From the NCBI GenBank assembly GCA_037892935.1, contig JAYXKI010000015.1, positions 806,001 through 870,000 on the forward strand: 64,000 bases of DNA. Reading direction: 5' to 3'. The notes beneath the pieces were generated by a model, which was not told the origin of the DNA, ran no database searches, and was given only the letters and a program-made list of their open reading frames with translations. Below are positions 14,327 to 26,800 of the stretch, piece by piece. Each line of letters begins with the position of its first letter. Position 1 is the stretch's first letter. The translations under genes were made by a program, and so were the position numbers. This DNA comes from Phlebopus portentosus. Lineage: Eukaryota; Basidiomycota; Agaricomycetes; Boletales; Boletinellaceae.

Positions 14327-15138
14327 TATCACGTGTATTCTATGATTCGAAGATGATAAAATGTCAATATAGTGATCGTCGAAACGTGTCCGTCGGTCTG
14401 TCAGCGTCTCGGATCAGCGTCTACCCCATGAAGAGATTCTAAAGTCACGAACCAGATAAAACTGCTGTGAAGACTTGCTTGAATGCGAGAGGCTTCGGTT
14501 AGGCGTAAAGCCTAAGGGCTAACCTTCCGAGTGGCCTTTCTATGTAAAGGCTACTGCATCCTCTCCCGCTCAACTTTCGAGGGTGCGTATCGATTATACC
14601 TTTTTGGACCTAATTACATGTGTTTTCTGTGTATCTTCCAATCACAGATGAGCGATAGTTTGTATGGTGTTTGCGATTATTTGTCGCGCTATGTATCGAG
14701 GATGTGGCTTGTTATTACGTAATCTTTAACGGAACCCTATTTTAGAGTTGTGGTTGTGGCTTGTCCCCAGCTCCCACTTGGTCTCTTACCACCATCATCC
14801 CTTCTTCTCATCTCCCTCATTCGGGGACGTTGCACGCTTATAAGCGGTTTGTCTGTGAGAGGTTCGCACCCTAATATCTCTCAATGTTTGAAATGATTGA
14901 TTTTACGTGCTCAGGACATTGTGGCTTGTATTACCGCGCAACAACGTACGCGCGTATTTGGCTACTTGGTACGTTCATTCTCGACTCTTTCGAATGCTTT
15001 CGGTGACTGAATCATCTTTTTTGTGCATAATTTAACTGGTTAAGCCTCTTACCGCACGTGCACTTTTCTCAGCGGTGTCGACCGCCTCGCTAAGGTTCTA
15101 TGCCATTCGGACTGTTCATAAGAGAAGGAGAAGGAGGG
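14327..15138. other. Intergenic region with a small inverted repeat
   Basis: No coding signal. A perfect short hairpin TTAGGC-gtaaa-GCCTAA lies at 14499-14515. tRNA box A/B motifs were looked for around it and not found. Confidence 0.45.
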
Positions 15139-16475
15139 ATGTCGGAATTTTTCGAGGTGAGTCCGGCTTCTCTGTGGACTACGCTTACGGTGCTCACCGA
15201 GACTCACCTAGGGCACCGACGAGATCTATTCGAATAGTCTACTTGCCGTTTCTTCTCTGCGTTCGACCGCTTCTCACGGCAAGAATGAACGACAAGTACA
15301 TGAATTCGACGATGAGTCGCTGATTTCGGAGCTTTCGGATCTCACCGATCTCAGCGACGATGGATTGTCCGTCCCTGGTACCGCAGTAGACCAACTCACA
15401 GCAGCAGGCGAACTCGCAGCAGCAGGCGAACCCACAGCAGCAGGCGGGAGCATAGAAGACGGTGAAGACGAAGTTGATGGTTTGGAATCTGGTCACGAGA
15501 CTGGAAATATCGAGCGTTATTGGACTCGAAATAAAGGTATCATAGTAAGGTTAGTCAAGAGGACCGTTCCGGTTCCTACTCGGGAACCTGTCCCAGTTCA
15601 ATTCCCAGAGTCTGCTTCAGCGCCTGTCCCGAAATTTGCTCCAATATCGGTCCCAAAGCAGAGCAACTCCTTCCACTGGGATGCAAAAAATCTGGAACGG
15701 CCTGTGGTTCAAACCGGATGCAACTCTCTATTCCAGAATTTTTATACCTCCTTCGAGAACTGTGACACATTATTAGACAGGAGCAAGCTCGTCTTTCCGC
15801 CGCTCAGTGAACGTATGAGCAAAGAACAGGTTAAAGCAATGGAGGAACTTCGAAGCAAAGCGTTGAAGCTTCGAGATGAATCGATCGTGAAATGGTCGAA
15901 GCAACAGGTTTGTGTTTCCCTCGTTTCGGGCCCAGCGTTTATATTTGACATTCCGTTTAGGGCAAGTTCATCATTAGTCTCACTGGGGGTGGCGGTTTAG
16001 CAGCTGACACGTGTCTCTTGTAATTATGCAATACTGCACCTTTAATAGGGAAGGTGAATCAATCAGGCCCAATTTCACGATCAACCATTTCTGACAGTTC
16101 TGATTTTTAAAGCCAAAGACTTGCACCGATTGCAGAGTTAGTGAGGGCTACCTGAAGTCGAACCAAGGACGCAGACGTCACCTCCTCACTCACTATCCGG
16201 AGGGCATCTTCTGTCCGATCTGCGTGCATATATTCGCTCGTGAATGCTCGCTCGATAGGCACCTTTCAACCAAGAGCGACAGCTGTCTTGATAAGCCCGA
16301 AGCGAAGCGTTTCTTACTCGGGCGCACGCCAGAAGGAAAGATCGCTCGAGGATTGGACAGGAGGGTATTCAACCTGTATTACTTGGGTGCCATGGAGGAC
16401 TTCCCTATGCCTGATGACCAATTCCAAATTATCGCTGGACGCGAGCGCCATGCTCTGATACGCTTAAAATTGTAG
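15139..16475 (+). CDS. Hypothetical protein with two C-terminal zinc-finger-like motifs
   Basis: The start MSEFFE is an 18-nt exon (15139-15156) spliced over a 55-bp intron to GTDEIYSNSLLAVSS at 15212. The second exon (to 15907) encodes an acidic, disordered stretch, a short repeat AAGELAAAGEPTAAGG and a Pro/Val-rich part. A last exon, from about 16113, holds CTDC-x15-H-x3-H and CPIC-x12-H-x6-C, resembling a C2H2 finger and a C2HC finger, then GRTPEGKIARGLDRRVFNLY. The simplest join is 15907 to 16113 (in frame, 205-bp intron); a middle exon at 15961 is possible but then runs into a stop. No family is recognised; nucleic-acid binding is only an inference from the fingers. Confidence 0.6.
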
Positions 16476-16910
16476 ATCAGTGCCCGATGCAATATGGAGT
16501 CTTTCTTACGCATGTACTTTATGGGATAAACGGGGCAAATGCTTTAAATAAACTGCATAGCTTATGATCAAAAACGATCAATAAACCACCTTCTATTCAC
16601 ATAAATGATTCGGACTTGCTCTTAGCGACCATCCACAGACAGTATGCGAAGGTGAGATGAATAAATCGTTCTTGAGTGATTCATTAAACATCGTGTTACA
16701 TCAGGCACTTCGCGAGACCAAAGAGAAGAGATGAACTACAAATTCGAGCTGAATGGAATCAAAGAGGAACTTATATGCGTGTACAATAAAATGCTTTGCT
16801 TTGCGGACTTTGTGATGATAGATACTGTTGATGAATAATAGAGATAGCGAAGAAAAGAAGTAGAAAAGAATCTGCGGGTCGGTCGAAACCCCGCAGGAAG
16901 GTTGCAAAGA
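16476..16910. other. Intergenic, convergent 3' ends
   Basis: AT-rich sequence between the convergent zinc-finger-like gene and Mex67. It contains AATAAA-like motifs on both strands but no gene. Confidence 0.4.
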
Positions 16911-19333
16911 TCAGAGGTACGCTTCTGCACCGAGCGTCGCCTGTAGATGAAACGACATCAGCTATCTCGTCATTTTACACTCGAGGTTAATCCCCATACC
17001 TTGACTTGCTCAAAATTTGCAATAGCGCGTTCGAGATTCCAGGCATTATTCTCCAAGCAATCGAACGCGAACTTGACATTAAGTCCCGTTCGCGGTATAA
17101 GCTGCGCGACTAAAGCACGCTGAGGGTCAGGCTATTGCCATAAAAGAGTCAGCAAAGTGCTCGGCAAAGTTCACAAATGGAGATGACATACAACACTGCC
17201 AAGGATGGCTTGAACCTCTGGTGACATGAGCTTCTGCATTAAGTCTGGCTGCAATCGCTGCGGTCGTCTTTGCGGTGTCTTCGGTGGACCAGGGACTGAT
17301 TTACTATCTCTTCCATCACCTTGGACCTTAAGAGGGCCGGGCTTCCATGCATCGGGGCTTGAATATGGTCGAACTGTTAGTTGATCGGAGAGGATGACGA
17401 CAGCCCAGTTATTCAGAGCCGCTCTGAGATAGGTAAGTTAATACAAGTTGTGCGTGGCACTGGCGAGAATGCATACCTTGATCCAGGTGTGGCCGGTGCA
17501 AGTATAAATGACCTATCAAAGGACCGAATGCCCTGAGACGGCTCTGTGATAGCAATGAGCACCTTAAGTCCAATTACACGCGGAACTTACAACACACCTT
17601 CGGCAAATTCGCCATGGATACACAAGAATAGCATCATCGTAGACCCCTGTCCAACTGGCCACGCATCGATGCTAAACTTCTCTGCCCCGCCGGACACGTC
17701 ATGACGCGTAGTTGGAAGGTGGGACATCGCCTGGACAATCTGCTCAGGGCCCGTGTGAAGGCTGCGTAACTCTCTCTCGAGACCGTGGCTAGTAGCATTA
17801 GAGAGAAAACTTAAGTTACGTGAACCACCCGACGCATTGTGTAACCAACGGCCCCATTCAAGTTTACGTTGATTTGGCATCGCTGGCGAGGTATGCCAGC
17901 CCTGGACACGGGCGCGAGGAGGAATTTGTGTATAGGCGGAATATGAAAAGGTCGCTTTTGGATCGTAAACGTCGGCAAGAGCAGTTCTTTGCGAGTCAAA
18001 AAGCGGAAAAAATCTAACGGATGATAGTCATAAAAGGTCTGTATTTCCTCAATACAGTGAGACATACCTGGAGAGGAAACTGCTGATAACGGCACTGTCC
18101 ACCCCGGTAATAAAGGATGGACCCATGTTAAGTGGGAAGGAGTTGGGACCGGTTTGTTCAGGTGGATCAGACAAGGAGGAAGGTACGGGGCCATCGACGA
18201 AAGATATCTTCGTAATCGCTTCTTGGTCTAACACTTCGAGCAGCGGGAATCTCCTCATCATACCACTGAATCCATCCATAAATAAACGAGTCCAAGTCGA
18301 TAGTATGTGGGTTGTACTAACCTTCTGTACTCTTCTGCCTGCCCATCGCGTAAAAGCGTTTCACGTAGCGGGTTGCCGATAAAAACTAGCTCTCTTAGCT
18401 GACCAAGTCTCCGATGCTTCGTCGAAAGCTGATCAATGTCCCTCCATGCCTGCAACTTATTGCCTTGCAACGATAGATTTCGTAGCTCGGGAAGATAGTG
18501 ACCTATGCTACAGATTTGCGAACCCGAGTGTATGTTGTTGTCAGCAAGTGAAATCGTCTCCACAGGCGGCTTCAGCTGTGATGCGAGCTTGAAGAGGACA
18601 GGGTACTCCTTGCCGGTCGATCCGGGGTAACCGGGGGCAATGATTCTGTTCTTCCTCAGTAATTCGTCCTTTGCCAGTTGCTAGAGTTCTGTAAATATTA
18701 GCTTTAGAGCAAAAAACAGCTAACGCACCTCAAGGTTCAGAAATTTCGCGTCTGGATTATATCGTTTCTGCACTAATTCCCGCCACACAACCAGAGGTCC
18801 GGCTTGCAATCGTGCCGGTCCCTTCCCGATACGAACATTCGCTGGCCTCAAAGCGGCTCCGCGAACGGCAAGCGGGTTCGAAATGTTCGCCGATATCCTC
18901 GAGGCGAGCTGATTCCATCCAGCGAACCAACCAGCAAACAGACAGAAGCCCGCCAACCAGAACAGGAACAACCACAACACACGACCATACCATACCAGAA
19001 GGCGTCATGAGGGAAGGGGGGAGATGGATACATCGTAAGCATACGTAGCTAACACAACAGAGAAGAAACAGTACGACCAAAGAGCGAATACGAATGCTCC
19101 GATCGCAATGGATCGAAATTATTTACCATTTTGTGCTGCATGTCTGCTTTACTAGAAGACTTGTAGATATCGATGGAACGCTGGCGTAGACCAGACTTCT
19201 TCGCTATCGTATTCTTGCGACCTGCCTTGCTTAAGTCTCGCATATTCGTGTCCTCGTCCTTGATGAGGCCAGCACCCTTCAGCATCTTGCCCGCCAAGCC
19301 ACGGGGTTTGTGAGAGGATGTAGTGGCCATCAT
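16911..19333 (-). CDS. MEX67: mRNA export receptor Mex67/NXF1
   Basis: Carries processed mRNA through the nuclear pore with its partner Mtr2/NXT1. The domains follow the family order: a basic N-terminus ([18 protein letters not shown], about residues 5-70), [19 protein letters not shown], a leucine-rich repeat region ([55 protein letters not shown]), an NTF2-like domain ([32 protein letters not shown]) and a C-terminal TAP-C/UBA-like domain ending [14 protein letters not shown] then ATLGAEAYL. The start is one of two adjacent ATGs (MM) at 19333 or 19330. Divergent from TPK1, with under 300 bases between start codons, so they share a bidirectional promoter region. Not every exon border was resolved. 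Confidence 0.92.
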
Positions 19334-19610
19334 GACGTCGTTCTGAGCCGCGCCTCTGACAGACAAAATCCGGCCTGAAGAGGGAAGTGGTACGTAAGAA
19401 AATGCGCTGGATATCGACAACGAGGAGGTCGAGTCGAAGAGCGGCGGCGGGGACGACGGTGGACGTCAGAGTCAAGAGTGTATTGTGACCGATCCCGACG
19501 ACTTTGCGACTTGACTTCGACCTCTTAGTCATATGTTCTCACGATAACAAGCATATTACTACTTTCAATGACTGACTCGACTACAGCAGAATCACACTTC
19601 CCTAACCATA

Positions 19611-20654
19611 ATGTCTGTACGTCAATGGTCCACGCCATTCCTGCAACCAGTTTCTAGCAAAACAACTGCAAATGAAGAACGACGTGCATTGATCATCCTC
19701 AACCAGCCGTTTTCTGCGGAGCTGCTCAAACGCGTCTGGCACGCCTGCAAATGGCATGCATGTGCTGATGGCGGTGCGAATAGGCTATGGGACGTATTGC
19801 AATTGCAAGCAAGCTCCGACCTCGAAATAAGCGAGTGAGGTCATCCCAACATACTCGAGTTCTCTGCGGAGCTGATTCTCCGCTGGGAACATCGAACAGT
19901 TTTGTTCCGGAAATTATCAAGGGCGACTTGGACTCTCTACGATGTGATGTCAGAGAAAACTTCGCGAAGCTTGTAAGCGTCGTGCGCGTTCTTGCTATGA
20001 AATTTGACTAAAGGCGATTGAAAAGGGTGTCCCCATAATCAAGGATGAAGATCAAAACTCTACCGATTTAATGAAGTGTATGTCAGCCATCGAAGAAATT
20101 GAGTCTTCAACTCCCAGTCTGGCTCAGGTGCACATTTTCGACTGGTATCAAGTGTGGTTTCTAACCTGAAACAACGGCGCCAGTTCACGATTATTATTCT
20201 CGGCGGATTATCAGGCCGGTTTGATCAGACAATTCATACAGTCTCATATTTGCATAAACTCCGGAAACGTCGAAAAAGCACATTTGTGGTGACCGACGAA
20301 AACGTCGGATGGTGTTTGGATGAGGTATGAGCCTGCCATTACGTCGTGAAGTAGTCAGCTTCTTACGTTCCGAAGGGAGAACATCTGATCGAGATCGACG
20401 CCAACCTGATCGGTCCGACGTGCGGTCTTCTGCCCATAGGCGTCGACTCGACAATTCTGTCCACGCGAGGCCTACGTTGGAATCTAGGTGTGCTTCCAAC
20501 TCTTCTTCAATGTCTTTAAACTAATGCGCTTGCAGAAAATAAAGAATCTTCATTTGACGGGCTCGTGTCATCCTCTAATGCCGTCATCGCGAAAGAAGTG
20601 TATATCTCGACTTCCAAACCTATCTTTTGGAACATCGAGCTTGCATTCTTATAG
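19611..20654 (+). CDS. THI80: Thiamine pyrophosphokinase
   Basis: Transfers pyrophosphate from ATP to thiamine to make the cofactor thiamine pyrophosphate. Six exons (19611-19834, 19900-19972, 20014-20127, 20184-20324, 20376-20487, 20536-20654) sum to 783 nt, 260 residues, the normal family size. Motifs: LIILNQPF, CADGGANRLWD, IIKGDLDSLRCDV, KDEDQNSTDLMKC, the nucleotide-binding LGGLSGRFDQTIHT, and the thiamine-binding C-terminal part with CGLLPIGVDSTILSTRGLRW and ISTSKPIFWNIELAF. The symbol follows the yeast gene. No TPP riboswitch was identified in its introns, although such elements regulate some fungal thiamine genes. Confidence 0.93.
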
Positions 20655-22400
20655 TCGTTCATTTCTTTGCAACTAATTCTTCTAGACGATAGATCGCTAA
20701 CCTACATTCGCGGCTCTTCCCGAGTCAAATTATAGAAGATTCTATAGACTTCATGGCCACAGATGTCATCAGTTGATCTCCGATGACTCAGCGATACCGT
20801 AGCCGTTTGTCTGTTTGTGTATTGATAGTAGAATGTACCCATAACTCTGACAGAAATTAGCTCTCGAGATGCTCCTTAGCTTCTCCACCAGCTCGACTCG
20901 GCTTCCTCGTTCCTTCCGAGACACTTTTGATTGGATGATATATTCTTATCTTCTTTCAGTTCTCTGACCATAATTGTGTGGACTGCATCATGGCTATGCG
21001 GTAGCGAATGATGCACCATCAAGCTTCTGGCCTCAGCGAGTCCAATCAGGTTCTAGGAGAATGAAGAAGATGCCGCACAAGGTGCTCAGCGATATCTTTT
21101 CCATTACAATTTTCATCTCGCGACGCTGATGGACCATAGTGGCCTGCTGCGATCTTTACTGCCTTACAAGGTAAAAACTGCTATGTTGTTCCCGGACGGT
21201 GTATATCCGTGCTCTAGGTTCTTGACGCCTTATCCCATGAGTGCGAAGTCAGCCCCTGATAGCGCTGAACTCGCGATGCACGGTGAAGAAACCTACATCA
21301 AATCGGATTATGATTATTGGTATTAGGGTCGCAAGGATCGTTTGCGATTCACGAAGGCGCTGCGGAACAATATCATCGCTAAAAAATATCTTTGGCACGA
21401 GCGCGCAGGTAGGCGTTCCCGGTGGAGAGTCACTAATGCCTATCGATTTTGAAGCGCATCGTCTTTTGAAGCTGCCTCTAACAGACTATGCATCGCGAGA
21501 CCTGTGGTTTCCCGTGTGAGATGTGACGCTTCGATTGAAGCAAACTCACGTACCAAATCGATCTGCCTAGTGCCATGAGATCCTAGATTTCCAGTGCTTC
21601 CATCGCGCACTGTCCTACGATGTCTTCCAAGCTTCGCACTGCACCCGATCGAATAGCGTCTATGCTATTGCGATGGTTCTGGACTGGAATTCGCATCGAA
21701 AAACGGTAAACTCAGTTGCAAACCTGTGTTTTCCCGCGTTAGAGCGAAATGCTTCCTGTCACGCGATGAACACTAGTACTGCGCGTCTGCACAGACGTAT
21801 AGATGCGCCGCAAGTCTAGCGGCGAAGGCAGTGCTGGAAGAGATTCTGTGCTTTCCAGAAAGTATTCAAACGCTGCTGCGGCTTACTATCGTGAGTCGTA
21901 TACTAGGATAACACTAATAAGCTTGGAAGACCATGCATAGCCTCCGCACATTGACTTCCGATCACTACATGTAAGAATATCTTCCCGCCCACGTTTCTAA
22001 TTTTCAATGTCCGAAGTCTTCTTTCCGTTGGTTTTCCGTGTGAGTCTTCTTCCCACCCAGAATTCCGCACAGCATCCGCTAAGCACTTCCCACATATTCA
22101 TTGGCTCTTTTTGTTGCCTTACTAAAAATAAAAATAACATTAATATTGCAAGTACTTCCTTTTTCCAGAGTTATCCTGGATTGTCGCATCCTGATTTTGT
22201 AAAAGGAAAGAGAAGAGCTGAGGGATAGAACGATACGAATATGCCAATGTACCCAATCCTTAAAGATTTCGCCATACTTATCGAAATGAATAAATGGTGT
22301 AATAAGAATTGTCTCTATGCTATTTTGGTTCTCAAGATCTTTGTCCTTCATCCCGAAAATTGAGAGCTCCATAGACCCCACCACACGTGTTCCATTTCGC
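20655..22400. other. Intergenic region without a recognised gene
   Basis: About 1.7 kb with only short open frames. A start MPHKVLSDIFS near 21070 on the plus strand is faintly F-box-like but is followed by a stop and no leucine-rich region. It may hold degraded coding sequence; nothing can be named. Confidence 0.4.
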
Positions 22401-23547
22401 TTACCTTGCTGAAGAACGGAACAAAAACGTTGGAGAGACATGACTTGACTTCTGGTGGTGAGCATTGAACCCTATTGTTGGCCCTGAAGTCCTCGGATTA
22501 AGGGTGTGATTATGCTTTCTGAATGTTGTAGAGACGGTCTCGTGATGATGAGCTGATTGCACGGAAGTAGGACAATAATACGAAAGAAATCTCGATGGTG
22601 TTAAAGTTTGTTGCCTCATTGTGAAGTTCAAGAGGCCACGCTGTCTATCTAAATTGGAAACCGAAAGGTGTGACCACGCTCTGGGGGGAAGACGCATTTG
22701 GTTGTAGGCACGACATTTTTCAGAGACAGAGAAAGAAGACTCCAACACTGATAGAACAGTCAGAAGAACCTTGAAATCTGAGTTCCCCCAGGGAATACCT
22801 TGATGATGTGCATTGCAGGGATCTTGCAGACAAGCTAATGCATATACCTGTCCAGTAAAAACCCTAGTAGGACCGCATGTGAGCAGACTGGACTGTATAT
22901 CGTTTGTTTGCGAGAGACATTTATGTAGACGTGCACCGCTAGTAGTCACAGTCGTGCGAGCCGCCAGCATCGGCATGGAGATGGCGAGATATCCGAAGGC
23001 AGTGGTTTGTACAGAGCCAACAGTGGTACGACACCAGCAGAGCTTCTCATGCGCGTCAAAAGCAATACGAATAGCAAAGATGGATAAAGGCAACTTGACG
23101 CTGCATGTTATAGACACGGGTCCCTCCGAAACGGACGCAGTAGCAGAGAAAGGTAACTGACATCGCGAAAAGTGCGCTACAGTGCATTGCAGTCGCCAGG
23201 ATACGATTTCGAAAGTACCTGCCTGTTCCAGTCCAGAAAGCCGTGAGTCTCGACACTGCAGAGTTACGACAAACGTCCGCTGTTCATGATCATCGGTTTC
23301 TACACAGATCTCGAGTAGGAAAATCGGTGCCCACGACCATGTATCTAGGCCGGCCGGCTGTTCGGCTAAATACAATCGTAAATTTGTCCGTTGATCGAAA
23401 GCGAGGACGGCGGCCACGATCACATCCGAAACGCGATGGAAGAGCTGCGGTGAGGTGAGAGTAGATGTGCGCCGCCGGTGAAAAAGGGACTGCGGGACGC
23501 GAATGGCCCAGGCGAATCCTTTGTCGAGGGAATTGCCGGATTAGGTC
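22401..23547 (-). CDS. Long open frame of unknown status, possibly one exon of a hypothetical gene
   Basis: This frame is free of stops for about 1.15 kb, unusual in this intron-rich region. The deduced chain begins GNSLDKGFAWAIRV and continues DVIVAAVLAFDQRTNLRLYL, TWSWAPIFLLEICVETDD and later MRLPPRAWSHLSVSNLD. No ATG occurs near its 5' end (the first Met is well inside), so if real it needs an upstream exon, perhaps in the frame at 23548-23784. The composition (rich in Cys, His, Ser, Arg) is also what a non-coding shadow frame would give, and the opposite strand has a 115-codon frame at 22813-23160. No domain was recognised. Coding status is undecided. Confidence 0.3.
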
Positions 23548-23897
23548 CCGCTTGTCGGTGAACGATTCGACGTGCACTATAGTCAACCTCAAAATTCGGT
23601 CTAGGAGTTCAAGAGCCAGTGAAGCTTCTGAGCAGTGTTCCGAGGAGACGCAGATGAGTTGTAGGTCAGGTCGAAAGTTGTTCGTATCGTGCTTTATGTG
23701 GGAGACTGTGCAAATATATGTGTGAGAAACAGAAACAAGAAGTTGTATTATATAATCATTACCACTATCTATGTTATGCCCCACCTAGGTACTTTAGTGC
23801 TGGCCAGGCTGGAGCCCTTCTCATCATCGGGATATATATACAATTACTCGCCATTCATTCCTTGTCGTTCATTCCCCGTTCCTCTCCTTCATCCATC

Positions 23898-26800
23898 ATG
23901 TCTCCCATAACCGACTCGCCAGGCATGTACATCCTCCCTCCCATCTCGGGATTTACCTAACTAGGCTGACGCCCATTTCAACTATATGCCTACTGCACAG
24001 GCCGAACTATATATGATGAGCCACGCACAGACTCGGTCCAGGGACTTTCCACTGATTCAGTCGAGGTTGCGCCACAATCTCGCACAGCAACGAATACATC
24101 GAAGAAACCGTTCCTCAGTCGGATAACTAGAAAAGGAGAACGCAAGAAGTCGAGGACGATATCATCTGTAATGTCCTCTCATTTTCAACCAGAGAAGCCA
24201 GTAGGAAACCCTCCAGGAATTTTACAACAAATAAGGAAGATTGTCTTTGGTTCTTGTAAGTCCTTGCCCTTCAAACAACAGAAGTACGAACACCGAACTT
24301 ATGCAAACCTGTCAGGGTTAAATGTACTACTGTTGTTAATCCCAGTATCGGTAGGCGTGTTCTGCATTCCTGCACGGAAGTAATTGATTTTAACGGAGTG
24401 GAAACAGTGGGCTTTGCACTTCGCTAAACCGGGCGATGACATGCCGATATTCATCAGTGAGTGCTAAATTACTCTCCACCCTTTAATGATGACGTCTAAG
24501 TTTGTTTTTAGCATCCTTCTTGGCAATTATTCCTCTTGCTCAGGCATGCTCGAAAAGCCATTTTCTTTCTCTGATGCTCCTCTGATGTTCATGATAGCTC
24601 CTATCTTTTGCGACGGACGAGATGTCAATGCGAGTTGGGCAAACTTTGGCTGGACTTCTCAATGCCACATTGGTACGTCTCAGGCGTCCCGCCACACGTT
24701 CTTCAAAATTGTCTCATCCTCATGCTTCCATTCAATTTCCTGTTCGGCAGGGAAACGCGTAAGTACCGAGGCAAATTTTATCCGTGAAGCCTGTCTGCGT
24801 TGGTTACTGATGAACTTTCTGTGGCACGTTTGTTCCCGCAATCCGCGGACGCGCAGTGTTGAGCTCATTGTAGCCGTAAGTGCACTCTCTTTTCGGAACG
24901 AACAAATTCCCTCTATCCATCCTGAATGCGGATTTTGCCTATTCTTGGACTTTTTACTGACGCACGTCCTAGATTATCGCGATTATAAAATGCGAGCTGG
25001 AGATTGTCCAATCATCGCGTGAGCCGGTAGTTCATTTCGTCACTTCGACGAACGTTGCTCCGTGCAACGCTCCATTGGGTACACCAGAGAACTGACGTCT
25101 ATTCTTGCGTAGTTGTGGGATCGATTCTAAGCAACCTACGTGCGTCCATCTTTCCACAAGAATTGCGTGATACGTCCGATTCTGATCTTCTTCGTCCTGA
25201 ATAGTGTTGGTACTCGGCATGTGCTTCTTCGCAGGGGGTATGAGATTTCAGGAACAGGGCTTCGGTGCAAGTACGTAAACATTCGTTGGTTGTTGACTGT
25301 TCTCTGATACCCATATCTGGGATTTACCTGTTTTGTCTCCATTTGCTTCATTGGTATGGGCGTTTACTGACTAATTTCTTCTGCACTTCTCTGAATCCTT
25401 ACTCGTTATCCACAAATCATCTGGGATCGGATTTCGTGCTGTGCAACTCGGGATTAACGTTCACTCCGGTCTTGGTGCTCTTGGCGCCCGTGTCGATCCA
25501 ACATTCGTTTCCTCGGCCGTCATGGTGTTTCTTGGCGCTTGTTCTGGGCGCTTATATGATTCCCGGGTGAACAGGTGCTAGTCAGATCAATGCCTCGCTA
25601 TTGACGCTCAGCGTTATCGCTGTGCTACTGCCCGGTACGTCTTCTATCTCACCTCATTTCGGTTTGGCGGCGCTAGTCTGGGCTAATAAAATTTCTTTTC
25701 ATCATACTTGGCTGCACTTCGCTTCACGGACTTGATTCGACTTGATTTTGGTCTTCCATGGGTACTTGCGACGATAGCTGCATTCCATTTTGCGGTGGAG
25801 CCTGAATCGTCGACATCGACTGATCCGCTGTCGGACCCTGAGGAGCTTGCGGATATCAAGAAGCTCAGTCATGGCGTTGCAATCGTATTGCTTTTCAGTG
25901 AGCGTTCCGTTTTCTGTTCCGATGATCATACTGCTGGCAACTAACGCGCCTCTCGTATAGTATATGGGTCGTATTTGGTCTTCCAGCTATGGTCGCATGC
26001 CTCACTCTACAGGGTAAACAAGTCTTCACATACATAGGTTCGGCAAGATACTTACGGACTGGATGATTAAAGGATAATCATAATGCGAACTTCAAGTCAA
26101 CACCACATGACCAAGATGTATCAGCTCACGCTGTGGTAGACAGGGTGAAGAGGCGGTTCCGCAGGAGCCCTGGACGTGACCCAGGAACTGGTGAGAAACT
26201 CGCAGCAAATGGAGACTCGAAGGAGCAGAACGGAAGTACTGTCAACGGGAATGCAATCAACGGGAGTGCAGAGCACCACAGCGACGAATCATACGCGCCC
26301 AATGCTGCAGATGCCGAGGGTCAACCACAGCGCAAGGAGGATGAGGACGAGGAAATGGAGACCCCGAGTTTGAGTTTCCCTGTGTGTGTCGGATTGCTCG
26401 CGGTTGTCACCGTTTTGGTCGCGGTCACGGCGGAGTTCCTAGTCGACAGCATCGACAAGTTCACGACTGACAGCGGGATCAGTAAGCAATGGGTTGGTCT
26501 TATCCTCTTGCCGATTGTAGGCAATGCTGCGGAACATGTTACGGCGGTTACCGTGTCGGTAAAGGATAAGTTGACTTTGAGCATTGGTGTTGCTGTTGGA
26601 TCGAGTATCGTAAGTCTACCAACCTATTCTGTCGATTCTCCAAAAGAGAACTAATACCTATGTTTCTTGGTTAGCAAATCGCTCTATTCGTCATTCCGTG
26701 AGCTCCGTTCATATGATCAGAAAAGAAAAGTGGAAGCTCAATTGTAAATATAGGCTCATGGTCGTCATTGCGTGGTGCTTGGGAAAACCTCTCTTACTTC

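Noticed and set aside
14390..14560. tRNA-like or structured RNA near the TTAGGC hairpin
   Set aside because: No box A/box B consensus and no cloverleaf could be drawn.
21064..21130. Possible F-box start (MPHKVLSDIFS) on the plus strand
   Set aside because: A stop follows within about 20 codons, no leucine-rich or other supporting segment could be joined by plausible introns, and the match is very short.
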